From: Komagataeibacter xylinus
Lineage (GTDB): Bacteria > Pseudomonadota > Alphaproteobacteria > Acetobacterales > Acetobacteraceae
NCBI RefSeq assembly: GCF_031081985.1
Contig: NZ_JARWSK010000001.1
Span: 434,001 to 498,000, forward strand
Reading direction: 5' to 3'
Length of the DNA: 64,000 nucleotides
Positions within the stretch are counted from its first letter, which is position 1, and every line of letters starts with the position of its first letter. Position numbers and translations under genes: made by a program. Positions 43,070 through 51,406 of this stretch are shown piece after piece. Under the pieces are notes generated by a model. That model was given only the letters and a program-made list of their open reading frames with translations. It was not told the origin of the DNA and searched no databases.

Positions 43070-43092
43070 CAGCAAGAGAAAAAAGACCCGTC

Positions 43093-44136
43093 ATGACCCT
43101 GCCTGATGCGTCACGTCCACAGCCCGCCCTCAAGATTGATGTCTACGCCACGCTGCGCGACCTGCCGCCACTGGTTTTTCCCCATGAACTGATGGACAGC
43201 CGCGACCTGTCCGACCCCGCGCTGCGCACCCAGTTGCGCGGGCTGGGCCATTACATCATGACGCATGGCGCAGGCGGCCCCATGCAGGCACAGCGCTACC
43301 ACCTGTGGCGGCATGTGCAGCGCGTGTGGCATAATGTCCGCCTTGAGGTTGATGTGCAGGACATGGCGGCCCTGTCGGCCTGGGCGCTGGCAGCCAATGC
43401 CGTGCTGGTCATGCCCGATATCACGATCTGCACGCCTGACCTGACCATCATCATGGCACCCGATGGCACGATCAATGAAGCGGCGCAACTGCCCTATCCG
43501 CCCGATGCCATTGCCCGGCGGCAACGGAGCCTCGATGCACTTGCGGGGCTGGCGCTTGCGGCCCTGCCCATCATGCCGCCCGTGCTGGGGGAAGGGGAGG
43601 TGGTATTCCGCGACGTAGCTGAAATGGAACACCGCCTGCTGGGCCTGTTCCGTGTCGGAGCGGAAGGGGTTGCCCTGTGTGGCACGCCCGACAATATCCT
43701 GAGCGAGACCTGCCGCACCCTGCCGATAGATGCCAGCATTCTGACGCCACAAGAAAAAGCATTTATCGATGCCCCGACGCCGGTCATGGCCGAGCAGATG
43801 TCATGGCGCGTGGAAGCGGCGAGCACGCTGGCCTGGGCGCTTTCGCCATCATCCGTATCACTCGGGCCTGCCGAGGGCGCGCTGGATGTGGATAATCTCG
43901 TGCATGTTCGCAAGGCCATCGGGGCAGGGGAAAGACTTGCGCTGCGCCCGGCAGGCGAGATCCTTGACCTGCTCGACATGACATGGCGGCAGCACTGGAT
44001 CACCCGGCAGGCGGGCGGGGCTGCCTGCGGCTTCAGCCCCGACATCATGATGGAGCGGCACGCGGCGCTGAACTGGCTGACCGGCTTCGATAACATGCCC
44101 GATACGGCGTGGGATGAGATCGCCACGCCGACCTGA
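43093..44136 (+). CDS. DUF4272 domain protein
   Basis: This 347-residue protein has a C-terminal DUF4272 pattern: RQRSLDALAGLALAALPIMP, then VVFRDVAEMEHRLLGLFRVG, EQMSWRVEAASTLAWALSPS, and LDVDNLVHVRKAI. DUF4272 proteins occur in polymorphic toxin immunity loci. The N-terminal 120 residues (KIDVYATLRDLPPLVFPHEL) form a second, unassigned domain. It is followed 24 bases after the permease stop, so it may be in the same transcript. Confidence 0.75.
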   Translation: MTLPDASRPQPALKIDVYATLRDLPPLVFPHELMDSRDLSDPALRTQLRGLGHYIMTHGAGGPMQAQRYHLWRHVQRVWHNVRLEVDVQDMAALSAWALAANAVLVMPDITICTPDLTIIMAPDGTINEAAQLPYPPDAIARRQRSLDALAGLALAALPIMPPVLGEGEVVFRDVAEMEHRLLGLFRVGAEGVALCGTPDNILSETCRTLPIDASILTPQEKAFIDAPTPVMAEQMSWRVEAASTLAWALSPSSVSLGPAEGALDVDNLVHVRKAIGAGERLALRPAGEILDLLDMTWRQHWITRQAGGAACGFSPDIMMERHAALNWLTGFDNMPDTAWDEIATPT

Positions 44137-44237
44137 CAAGGTCGTGCCCATACCCCGCCCATGCATGGAAGCCGGATTGACAGGTTTCGCATGCCAAACG
44201 TAGCCTGAACGCCGCTACAGGCAGCAAGGACGGCGCA

Positions 44238-45329
44238 ATGGATCAGTATGACGTTGGGGATGACGCGGATCGGCCCTACTGGCTCAGCGTGCCGCCGCAG
44301 GACTTCACCGCGCTTGTCGACTTCATCATGCCGGAAATAGAAGCCAAGCTGGGGCGCGATGGCGTTTTTGCCCCCCTGGGCGCGCTGATGGCGCGCGAAC
44401 CGTATCGCGGCGCCATTGAACTGTTCGATGAACCAATGCCGGACAAAAAGGACGGCAACACCCAGCTTGACCATCTCAAGCAGGCCCTGCGTAACAGGGT
44501 GGCCTGTAGCCACCAGCGCGCGGCGGTGGTGGCGGCCAACTGCACCGTGCTGCTGCCCGGTAGTGGCAAGCAGGCCGAGGCTGCCGTGCTCATGTGCACG
44601 CATCGCGATGGCACGGCGGCGCATTACGTCTATCCCTACACCATAACCAACGGCAGGGTCACATTCGCGCCGCTTGAAATGACGGAAGGCACGCAGGACA
44701 TCTTTCCGCCCATCCGCCTGCGCCCGTGGATACGCGAAACATGCCCGCCGCGCCCGGTTGGCTACCAGGTGGGCCTGTTCCTGTTCCACGGTATCGACCG
44801 CGAGACCGTGCTGCACCGCATGCACCTTGCTGATACCGGCAGGCCAGAGGCCGACTGTCCGGCACCTGCCGCCATTGCCAGCCTGGCTGATGGATGGACG
44901 GTGGTATGGTTCAATGATTCTGCCGCAGCCCTTCATCATGCCACGCATATGGAACACTATGCGGCGGGGTGCACAGCCCTTGCCTTATGTGTCGATGAAC
45001 CGGATTATGTGACGGAAGCCACCGGCTATGCCAACGGCGCATGGTTGTGGACCGTGCGCCATGTTGGTACGTCACGCACCCGCTCGCTACCCGGTGGCCC
45101 GCATGACCTGCACGTCACCGGCACGCCGCCTGCGCAACTGGCCGCGATTGTCACGGCCATGCGCAAGGAGGAGGCGGATAGCGGCTACCTGCCGGATATG
45201 ATTGATTTCTACTTCGACATACCTGTGGAACTCATTTACGCACTCACCGGGTTTCGATACTGCCAGCGGGACTATGATAGGGCGCGCGTGACTTTTAATA
45301 CGCTCCTATTGGCCATGCCGACAGGTTGA
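44238..45329 (+). CDS. Hypothetical protein, 363 residues
   Basis: This acidic protein has no signal or membrane span. The N-terminal half shows FAPLGALMAREPYRGAIELF and AAVVAANCTVLLPGSGKQAE; the C-terminal half has GWTVVWFNDSAAALHHATHM and ANGAWLWTVRHVGTS. The pattern suggests two alpha-beta domains of immunity type, but I recognise no family. It lies 101 bases after the DUF4272 gene, so it is likely part of the same group, and it is the last intact host gene before the prophage. Confidence 0.5.
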   Translation: MDQYDVGDDADRPYWLSVPPQDFTALVDFIMPEIEAKLGRDGVFAPLGALMAREPYRGAIELFDEPMPDKKDGNTQLDHLKQALRNRVACSHQRAAVVAANCTVLLPGSGKQAEAAVLMCTHRDGTAAHYVYPYTITNGRVTFAPLEMTEGTQDIFPPIRLRPWIRETCPPRPVGYQVGLFLFHGIDRETVLHRMHLADTGRPEADCPAPAAIASLADGWTVVWFNDSAAALHHATHMEHYAAGCTALALCVDEPDYVTEATGYANGAWLWTVRHVGTSRTRSLPGGPHDLHVTGTPPAQLAAIVTAMRKEEADSGYLPDMIDFYFDIPVELIYALTGFRYCQRDYDRARVTFNTLLLAMPTG

Positions 45330-45441
45330 GCCATGCATCTGTTTACCGTGTGTGACATGATCTATGCTTGTGGGCCAGCGATTGCGTTTTTCAGACGGTT
45401 GTAGCGCGCCATCAGGTTTGGAACTGCGGGACATAGGAAAT

Positions 45442-45464
45442 GGAACCCCACACAAGGGGGTTCC
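45442..45464. terminator. Terminator-like hairpin after dam
   Basis: GGAACCCC (45442-45449) pairs with GGGGTTCC (45457-45464), a perfect 8-bp stem with a 7-base loop, 38 bases beyond the dam stop. It probably ends the phage late operon. Confidence 0.65.
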
Positions 45465-45501
45465 TCCTCTTCTAAGACGCGTCTAAGCGGCCTCTCATCC
45501 A

Positions 45502-46299
45502 CTAGTTAGAGATCAGCACTTCCCCACGTCGCCCGCGAGCATGCGCCTCTCTGCTTAACGAGTAGGACACGTCAACAGCCTCGATATCAAACCGACCGAA
45601 CAACTGACGCACCTCTGGCGTATCATTCAGAGACATGATGAACCTGCCCTTCAGTCCTGCCAGCCCATCCAGCAGCACCTGAAAGTCCTCACGCCGGAAC
45701 GGCGCACCGTAATCGTCCTCACAATTCCAATACGGCGGATCGAGGTAGAACAGCGCATCAGGCCGGTCATACCGACGCAAAACGTCAGCAAATGGCAGGC
45801 ACTCAATCGTCACCCGACTTAGGCGCGCATGAATATCCGCCAGGACAGGTTCCAGCGTGTGGACATCGAACCGGGCTGGACGGAGCGACACCCCGAAGTT
45901 CTGCCCATTGACCTTTCCACCAAAAGCGAGGCGCTGCAGGTAAAGGAACCGCACTGCACGCTCCAGATCAGTCAGGCTCTCTGCCTCTGCCGCTTTCAAC
46001 CGCTCGAATTCATCACGGCTGGTCACCTGCCAGCGCAACATATCCATCAGCGGCACATAATGACGCTGCAGGATACGGAACAGATTCGCCACGTCGCGGC
46101 TGTAGTCGTTGATCACCTCGACTTCTGCCCGGAATGGCCGCTTGAGGAACACACCTCCCATGCCCACGAAAGGCTCGACATAAATGCGGTGTTCAATGCC
46201 TCCAATCCGCGCGACGAGTCGACGGGCCAGGTTGCGTTTTCCACCGATATAAGGCGCTGCCGGTTTTACAGGCCGACAGGCTTCCAGTCTGGACTCCAT
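45502..46299 (-). CDS. DNA adenine methylase (Dam/D12 class)
   Basis: This 265-residue N6-adenine methyltransferase has the D12-class motifs: APYIGGKRNLARRL (N-terminal SAM region), FVGMGGVF (44-51), VINDYSRDV, and the catalytic DPPYW (187-191). The target is likely GATC-like, but the specificity cannot be read from the sequence. It is the last gene of the phage late operon, at the position where Mu has com-mom. It probably protects phage DNA from restriction or affects regulation. Confidence 0.9.
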   Translation of the reverse strand: MESRLEACRPVKPAAPYIGGKRNLARRLVARIGGIEHRIYVEPFVGMGGVFLKRPFRAEVEVINDYSRDVANLFRILQRHYVPLMDMLRWQVTSRDEFERLKAAEAESLTDLERAVRFLYLQRLAFGGKVNGQNFGVSLRPARFDVHTLEPVLADIHARLSRVTIECLPFADVLRRYDRPDALFYLDPPYWNCEDDYGAPFRREDFQVLLDGLAGLKGRFIMSLNDTPEVRQLFGRFDIEAVDVSYSLSREAHARGRRGEVLISN

Positions 46300-46388
46300 A
46301 GGTAACAGTCACCGATATAGCCCACGCCGCTGCAGCGGTGGCGGGGCGGTTTATCCGTGCGTGCTTCCGGCACGCGGTTCAGGTGCAT
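46266..46388 (-). CDS. Possible 40-residue overlapping protein
   Basis: The frame from the ATG at 46388 encodes a 40-residue peptide with TDKPPRHRCSGVGYIGDCYL and a tail WSPDWKPVGL. It overlaps the end of the upstream gene by 38 bases and the dam start by 34 bases, as phage small genes often do. It occupies the place of Mu com, but lacks the CxxC zinc-finger pattern of Com. The support is only position and composition. Confidence 0.35.
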   Translation of the reverse strand: MHLNRVPEARTDKPPRHRCSGVGYIGDCYLWSPDWKPVGL

Positions 46389-46785
46389 CAACACCTGCAA
46401 CCCCCGCCGTCTCAGCCGCGTCCGGCGTCTCGGCGGAGATAGGATAGGACGGCAGCGGCTCAAACTGCCGGAGTGGCCGCCCGTCTTGTGCATCCAGTTT
46501 ATGCACCACCAGCCGCGCTGCGATGGCCTGCGCATAGACTTCCTGCAATGTGTCATCCTGCGCCCACCGCTGCTGGGTCAGCACGTCAACACGGTGCATA
46601 TGATCGACCAGCAGTTCATGGGTCTGGGCAACCAACTCCAGCGCCTGCTGCCCTGCGGATAGCTGCTCCTGCCGTTTGGCCAGACGGTTCTTGGCCACAT
46701 TGCCATACCAGCCGCTAATCAGCCCCAGTCCGCCCTCGATCAGGCCAGACCAGGCATTCACTACATCGAAAAAATGCCCGATCAC
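46351..46785 (-). CDS. Phage accessory protein, unknown
   Basis: This 144-residue protein starts with GTG overlapping the upstream stop (GTGA). The N-terminal part (VIGHFFDVVNAWSGLIEGGL) is amphipathic or weakly hydrophobic, and residues 25-105 are helix-rich with heptad-like spacing (LAKRQEQLSAGQQALELVAQ, THELLVDHMHRVD). A holin- or spanin-like role is possible but not shown. Confidence 0.5.
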   Translation of the reverse strand: MIGHFFDVVNAWSGLIEGGLGLISGWYGNVAKNRLAKRQEQLSAGQQALELVAQTHELLVDHMHRVDVLTQQRWAQDDTLQEVYAQAIAARLVVHKLDAQDGRPLRQFEPLPSYPISAETPDAAETAGVAGVDAPEPRAGSTHG

Positions 46786-47048
46786 GATGCTGTCGCCTGA
46801 CCGATCTGCTTGCCTCCAGCCCACAACCTGCCACTGTCATCCACCGCCACCAGATTTTTGCCTCCGGCCGCCGCAGCCAGCAGCGCGCCACAAGCTACCG
46901 GCGGCAGCACGGTTCCATCGCTCAGGGTCACGGTCATCTGCCCCTCCTGGTCAAATGCCACGGACTGGATCGACACGGGGGTCGTAGCTGCGCCACCGGG
47001 GCTGATTTCCACCACCATGGGGCTGTTGGTCAGCAGATCGGCACTCAT
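46782..47048 (-). CDS. Small phage protein, 88 residues
   Basis: The frame starts with ATG overlapping the upstream stop (ATGA). It encodes a beta-type protein (VSIQSVAFDQEGQMTVTLSD, VDDSGRLWAGGKQIG) that looks like a small structural or fibre-associated protein. No family is recognised. Confidence 0.6.
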   Translation of the reverse strand: MSADLLTNSPMVVEISPGGAATTPVSIQSVAFDQEGQMTVTLSDGTVLPPVACGALLAAAAGGKNLVAVDDSGRLWAGGKQIGQATAS

Positions 47049-47386
47049 GCCTGTGCTCCTGTCGGCTGCTCCGGCTGCGTGATGGCCGGAACCACAAACA
47101 CACGCCATGTGCCAGTCTGGCTGACCACGCCGTTCGGCCATGTGGTCTGGAGATCGACAAAATAGGCTCCGGCAGCCCAGCCAGCCGTATCGCCAGCCGT
47201 CATCTGGATCACGCCTGTGCGGCCTGCCACGGGTTTGACCGTAACCGTGGCCACCAGATTGTTCAGGCTGTCACGCATCTGGCAGGCAAATGTGCAGCCG
47301 GTCAGGTCGGCCGGGCCGCCTGCGCCATCACGGATCGCGGCAGCCAGCAGGAACGTAGTGCCCTGTTTCAGGATAAACCCGTTCAC
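47045..47386 (-). CDS. Phage BppU-like/Ig-type tail protein
   Basis: This 113-residue protein starts with GTG overlapping the upstream stop (GTGA). Segments GFILKQGTTFLLAAAIRDGA, CTFACQMRDSLNNLVATV and AAGAYFVDLQTTWPNG fit the beta-sandwich proteins that sit on phage baseplates or fibres, such as BppU-like N-terminal domains. Confidence 0.55.
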   Translation of the reverse strand: MNGFILKQGTTFLLAAAIRDGAGGPADLTGCTFACQMRDSLNNLVATVTVKPVAGRTGVIQMTAGDTAGWAAGAYFVDLQTTWPNGVVSQTGTWRVFVVPAITQPEQPTGAQA

Positions 47387-47808
47387 GTTGCCGCCACAGC
47401 AGCCGTGCTGGCCGTCATCACATCCGTGGGCTGGGCAGGCAGCGCCGTTCTGGTGGTGTCGGTGCCACTGGCGATCGCTGTGACGGCCGTCACGTAGGCT
47501 TTCATGTCCGCCGTAAAGGTCTCGCCCATCGCAGTGGCAAGGTTGGCCTGCTGGATGATCCATGCCTGCGCACCCTGCGCCTGCGTTGCCAGAGAAACCG
47601 TGGCCGCAACAGGCGCTGCAAATGCCCACGCTCCTGCAGCCGATTTTGTGGCCGTCCAGTGCTGGTCAGGCACTGGCGTCACGCCAGTCACATCCACACA
47701 TGCCGCCACGAAGTCGGGGGCGTAGAGCGTTGAGAGATCAGCCTCGGTCGTGATGATCTGCCCGACCGTGCCCTGCGGGCTGATCCAGGCATAGGTTTTT
47801 GCTGTCAT
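47383..47808 (-). CDS. Tail fibre assembly-type protein
   Basis: This 141-residue protein has a beta-rich N-terminus (YAWISPQGTVGQIITTEADL) and a helical C-terminal half with alanine/threonine bias (TALPAQPTDVMTASTAAVAA). Its position directly after the tail fibre gene and the pattern fit a fibre-assembly chaperone or fibre-associated protein such as Mu U, but no strong family match is seen. Confidence 0.5.
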   Translation of the reverse strand: MTAKTYAWISPQGTVGQIITTEADLSTLYAPDFVAACVDVTGVTPVPDQHWTATKSAAGAWAFAAPVAATVSLATQAQGAQAWIIQQANLATAMGETFTADMKAYVTAVTAIASGTDTTRTALPAQPTDVMTASTAAVAAT

Positions 47809-47811
47809 GGG

Positions 47812-49176
47812 TTACGCGCTTTCATCCACAAGCCATTCCTCGATCTCGACAAGGCCATCCGCCCCTGCGCCGCCGGGCATCGCGCTGGCCTGATTCTGGG
47901 GCAGACAGATGCCTGACCCGCCCGTGCCGGGGTTGGTGGCGTCCCATGCATTCTGGCTCGCGCCATCAACAGCGGGCGCGCCGTCGCCGTAGGCGCTGCC
48001 GCCGCCGGGGAATGACAGCAGACCGGCCGACGACATGGCAAAACACATGGCGGCACCGGGAGAGCCGCCACGAATGCATCTTTTTATGTTCGTGCCTGTG
48101 GCGACCGCCGACTGGATGCTGTTGGACGATGACCAGCCCGCGCTATTGGACCACGTGCCCGCGTTGCCGCCGTAACCGCCAACGCAGGTGAGCAGGGAGC
48201 CAAAGGAACTGGCACCCCCGTTATTGCCGGGCAGCCCATTGATCGCGCCTGACGTGACCAGGCGCGGGGCACCTGCCCCGACCGTGACGGGAATGGACCC
48301 GTCTGTCAGTGCCGCCTCGATATCAGCCAATGAATACTCGGCCTCGGCGAATGTTCCGCCGCCGCCCGAATGCGCCACGGATACGCTGGCACCCTCGTTG
48401 TATGCTGCCGATCCGCCGCTTCCCCCGGCACCCTGCACCCGGACGCGCCAGAAATTTGCGCCGGGCGTAGGGGTGAACGTGAATGTTCCGGCCGTATCGA
48501 AGCGCTGGATTTTCAGCAGCCGTCCCGGTGTCAGGGTGGCAACCTGCCCCATCACAACCGGCTGCTGGGGCAGCGTGGCGTTCGGGAGCAGCGTCGACTT
48601 GACCCCGGACAGATCGAGCGTGCCGGTCTGTAACGCCAGCGTGCCCGCGTTCGCAGTGCCCGGCGTGCCGCCCGTTACGGTCAGGGTGGCATCCGGCGTG
48701 GCGTCACCCGTGGCAGGCGGCCCTGCCGACCAGAACCGCTGCGTGACCGTGCCCGCAGCGGCCTTGCTGCCCCAGTCCATATCGCCAGCCACGTTGCCGC
48801 CGCCCAGTGTCAGCAGACCCACCGTTTTCTGCCCGTCACCCGTCCCATACGTGAACACGGGCGAGGACAGTGCGGTGGACCAGTACAGCGCCACCCCGGC
48901 CAGATCGGTCGAAGCCTTGCCCAGCGTGCCCGATACACCTGCCGCCGCAGCAGCGGCTGCCAGTTCCTGCACCGCCTTGCCCACCTGCGTGTGGTCCGAC
49001 CCGTTGGGCACAAGACCGGCCAGCAGCACCAGATTGACCAGCTCGTTGCGGTTCATGTTGAAATCGGCTTCGACCAGGTCCGTGCCCTGCACGCCGGATT
49101 GCAGGTTACGATCCACGAACTGGCGACGGCCCTGCGCGTCCGTCACGAAACCACTGGCTGTTGTGTAATCGACCAT
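47812..49176 (-). CDS. Tail fibre protein
   Basis: This 454-residue protein begins with the phage-fibre N-terminus YTTASGFVTDAQGRRQFVDR, followed by the anchoring repeat region, and ends with a glycine-rich tip (GGGSAYGDGAPAVDG, GGAGADGLVEIEEW). The ATG at 49176 overlaps the gp48 stop; a longer frame to 49401 is just an upstream shadow. The glycine-rich tip suggests a receptor-binding part. It is located where Mu has gene S. Confidence 0.85.
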   Translation of the reverse strand: MVDYTTASGFVTDAQGRRQFVDRNLQSGVQGTDLVEADFNMNRNELVNLVLLAGLVPNGSDHTQVGKAVQELAAAAAAAGVSGTLGKASTDLAGVALYWSTALSSPVFTYGTGDGQKTVGLLTLGGGNVAGDMDWGSKAAAGTVTQRFWSAGPPATGDATPDATLTVTGGTPGTANAGTLALQTGTLDLSGVKSTLLPNATLPQQPVVMGQVATLTPGRLLKIQRFDTAGTFTFTPTPGANFWRVRVQGAGGSGGSAAYNEGASVSVAHSGGGGTFAEAEYSLADIEAALTDGSIPVTVGAGAPRLVTSGAINGLPGNNGGASSFGSLLTCVGGYGGNAGTWSNSAGWSSSNSIQSAVATGTNIKRCIRGGSPGAAMCFAMSSAGLLSFPGGGSAYGDGAPAVDGASQNAWDATNPGTGGSGICLPQNQASAMPGGAGADGLVEIEEWLVDESA

Positions 49177-49817
49177 CAGGCACTCACAAAATTGAAGACA
49201 ACATCGGTATCGGCCTGATGCTGGCGGGTGATCGGGCACATGATCATCGCGGCCGCATCGGTATCGACAGGCGGGGTCACATCCCCGCAGACAGACGCGC
49301 CGCACACCGCTTCCGCGCATATCGCGGCATCGGGCACGAGGCTGGGGGAGCCGGTATGGATGTTCACCACCCACACGAAATAATCGTCCAGCGTGCTGCA
49401 CACGGCCGCGCCACAGACCGCCTCGCCGCAGATGGCGGGTTGCGGCTCGTCAATGGTGATGGTCACACCCAGTTGGGCCGCCATCTGCACGTAATCGGCA
49501 ATCCGCTGCCCACCCCTGCCGAGCCACCGCTGGGCCGCAAGCGCCTGGCGCTGGTCCACGGTCTCGGCCAGCGCATCACGGCCGCACGGATCAGGCCCCA
49601 GAACGGCCTCATAATCCGCCAGCAGCAGGGTTGATGTGCCAGGACCGATTTCCTTGACCATCGCCTCGATGGCCGTTTCCAGATCAGCCACCGTGCCCGC
49701 AAACGGGGCCATGAAACCGGCATTGTTGCTGTCCGCCCGTTTCGACCACGCCCAGCCAGATGGCTGCAACCCGTGCAGCCATTCATCGAGCACCTGCTGC
49801 GTGTCGCGCGCCATCAT
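49176..49817 (-). CDS. Phage tail protein, Mu gp48-like (YmfQ/DUF2313)
   Basis: This 213-residue protein begins at an ATG that overlaps the gp47 stop (ATGA). It has the DUF2313 pattern: DEWLHGLQPSGWAWSKRADS, YEAVLGPDPCGRDALAETVDQRQALAAQRW, and a cysteine-rich C-terminal part (AICGEAVCGAAVC, ICAEAVCGASVCG). The latter may form a metal-binding or disulfide-linked domain. It is a baseplate component linking baseplate and fibre. Confidence 0.85.
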   Translation of the reverse strand: MMARDTQQVLDEWLHGLQPSGWAWSKRADSNNAGFMAPFAGTVADLETAIEAMVKEIGPGTSTLLLADYEAVLGPDPCGRDALAETVDQRQALAAQRWLGRGGQRIADYVQMAAQLGVTITIDEPQPAICGEAVCGAAVCSTLDDYFVWVVNIHTGSPSLVPDAAICAEAVCGASVCGDVTPPVDTDAAAMIMCPITRQHQADTDVVFNFVSA

Positions 49818-50887
49818 GTGGGGGCCGTCCACGACACGGTGCCCACCACCAGCTTGACGTTGTTCGCAGGGGTCACGTCAGCTGCGGGCGCATAGATGCG
49901 GTGGCTGGTCTCGCCCGCCACGGCCGAGACATTGTCGGAAATCCGGCTCTTGTAAGCCGTATCGCCAATGTCCAGCTGCTCGAAATAGGTGGCCAGCTGC
50001 GCCAGAACGTCAGCACGGGCGGTCTGGGTGTCCGGGTTCAGCACAATCGCCATATCCACAGCCTGCGTCTGCCCTGCCACCACATAGGCATTTCCACGCA
50101 CCGGGCGCTGGCTGTCGATATATGCCTGTATCTGGGCCAGTTCGGCCGCGTTGGGCGCAACAGCACCCGCCATCAGCACGATGATGCCCACCGTGCCCGT
50201 GCCAACCCAGTTGGCCACCACGTTCACATAGGTGGCACCCCCGGCAATGGCCCATTTACGGTAGTCAGCCGCATTGCCGCCCGCAGGCGGGTTACGGATC
50301 GCATCAATGATGCGGGCACGCCATACCTCGACAGCCTCAAGGTCGGCGCCACCCTCAATGCCGCCCTGGTCAACGGCAAGGCTCACCACGCCAGCCAGAG
50401 GGGAAACAAGGGTGAGCGTGGTCCCGGCAGTCAGATTGCCTGCGGTGCCCGCATCCTCGGCCTGCACCGGCAGCGACCCGGTCGCCCCGGCTGCAATGGC
50501 CACGGCCGCCGTGGTCTTCCAGCGCATGTTGCCCTGGCACAGCTCGGTGCCCTCGGGCACGGTCAGGTCGGCCGAGGCCGTGCAGTTCACGTTGCCTACG
50601 GCATAGGTGGCGGATGCGCGCGGCATCCCCCACTGGGTGGCATGCTGCGACAGCAGCCCATCCTCCGTCGCGGTCGTGACCATCAGCTCGGCCGCCACCT
50701 GCCGCAGGAAGGTATAGACCTCATACAGGCCAGAAGCATGCGCTGCCGCGATGACGTTTTCATAGGTGTTGGGCTGGCGGGCATCGAGCGTCACCAGCGT
50801 GCCATCCGTAGCCGTGAAGGTCTGCCCATCCAGAAACGCCGCGAACCGGGCGAATATCTGGTCAGGCGTCGGGATCGCCAGCGTCAT
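49814..50887 (-). CDS. Baseplate J-like protein, Mu gp47-like
   Basis: This 357-residue protein matches phage baseplate J (gp47): PTPDQIFARFAAFLDG at the start, VPEGTELCQGNMRWKTTAAVAI, LVSPLAGVV and RAARIIDAIRNPPAGGNAADYRKWA-like segments. It forms the wedge part of the baseplate. Its start overlaps the gp46 gene by four bases. Confidence 0.9.
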   Translation of the reverse strand: MTLAIPTPDQIFARFAAFLDGQTFTATDGTLVTLDARQPNTYENVIAAAHASGLYEVYTFLRQVAAELMVTTATEDGLLSQHATQWGMPRASATYAVGNVNCTASADLTVPEGTELCQGNMRWKTTAAVAIAAGATGSLPVQAEDAGTAGNLTAGTTLTLVSPLAGVVSLAVDQGGIEGGADLEAVEVWRARIIDAIRNPPAGGNAADYRKWAIAGGATYVNVVANWVGTGTVGIIVLMAGAVAPNAAELAQIQAYIDSQRPVRGNAYVVAGQTQAVDMAIVLNPDTQTARADVLAQLATYFEQLDIGDTAYKSRISDNVSAVAGETSHRIYAPAADVTPANNVKLVVGTVSWTAPT

Positions 50888-51363
50888 GACGGCGTCACCG
50901 CCGTTGCCACCCGCGTGCCGTTCACGGCGTAGGTGATGCCGATCATGCCCGGCCGGACATACTGCGCCGCAATGTCCACGCTCACATTATGCCGCGCCTC
51001 AAGCGCCGCCATGCTCTCGGCGGCATAGGACAGGGCATTGAGCCGGGTCTGCTCGGTGCTGTTGGCCCGCACCAGCAGCCACATGCGTGATCCTGCCCGC
51101 TGCCCGGCCGGGAGGTAAACATCGCCCTGAAAGCCCCGGCGCGACAGCGGGGCCGTGCCCCCACCGGGCAGGTCATCATCCGCCCGCGCGCGCCGGTCGG
51201 TTCCGGCTGCGAGCAGCATTTCCGATGCCGGGGTGGTGTCGATGGCCACCGTGCCACGGCCCGCAGCCGTGGGCGCGATCTGGAGATCGCACGAACGGTG
51301 GGACGCCCGATAGGCGACCTGCGTGGTGGAAAAGGGAACGATTGCGGCCATGTCCCGCATCAT
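50884..51363 (-). CDS. Phage tail protein, Mu gp46-like
   Basis: This 159-residue protein has the gp46 pattern SHRSCDLQIAPTAAGRG, then FQGDVYLPAGQRAGSRMWLL and NALSYAAESMAAL. It corresponds to the gp46 (T4 gp25-like) baseplate wedge component. It starts at 51363 or at the in-frame ATG four codons later. The 20-bp dyad lies 23 bases upstream of the start. Confidence 0.85.
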   Translation of the reverse strand: MMRDMAAIVPFSTTQVAYRASHRSCDLQIAPTAAGRGTVAIDTTPASEMLLAAGTDRRARADDDLPGGGTAPLSRRGFQGDVYLPAGQRAGSRMWLLVRANSTEQTRLNALSYAAESMAALEARHNVSVDIAAQYVRPGMIGITYAVNGTRVATAVTPS

Positions 51364-51386
51364 CCCGAAATACCGCTCAGGTTTTC

Positions 51387-51406
51387 AGGGCGAAGGATTT
51401 CCCCCT
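51387..51406 (-). promoter_or_regulatory. Late-operon dyad, copy 1 (upstream of gp46)
   Basis: AGGGCGAAGGATTTCCCCCT is a dyad with one mismatch; on the mRNA it pairs AGGGGGAA with TTCGCCCT around a 4-base loop. It overlaps the gp45 stop codon and lies 23 bases before the gp46 start. It is nearly identical, with flanks, to the copy at 63443. Confidence 0.7.

Noticed and set aside
43494-44957. A 487-codon open frame on the minus strand across the DUF4272 and 44238 genes
   Set aside because: It is antisense to two well-supported plus-strand genes, has no recognisable domain, and reflects high GC and codon bias.
46266-46388. Com-like zinc-finger protein before the methylase
   Set aside because: The position fits Com, but there are no CxxC pairs, so I do not call it Com; it is kept only as a weak small frame.
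48188-49168. A 326-codon plus-strand frame inside the tail fibre gene
   Set aside because: Low-complexity Pro/Ser composition and full overlap with the fibre gene show it is a shadow.
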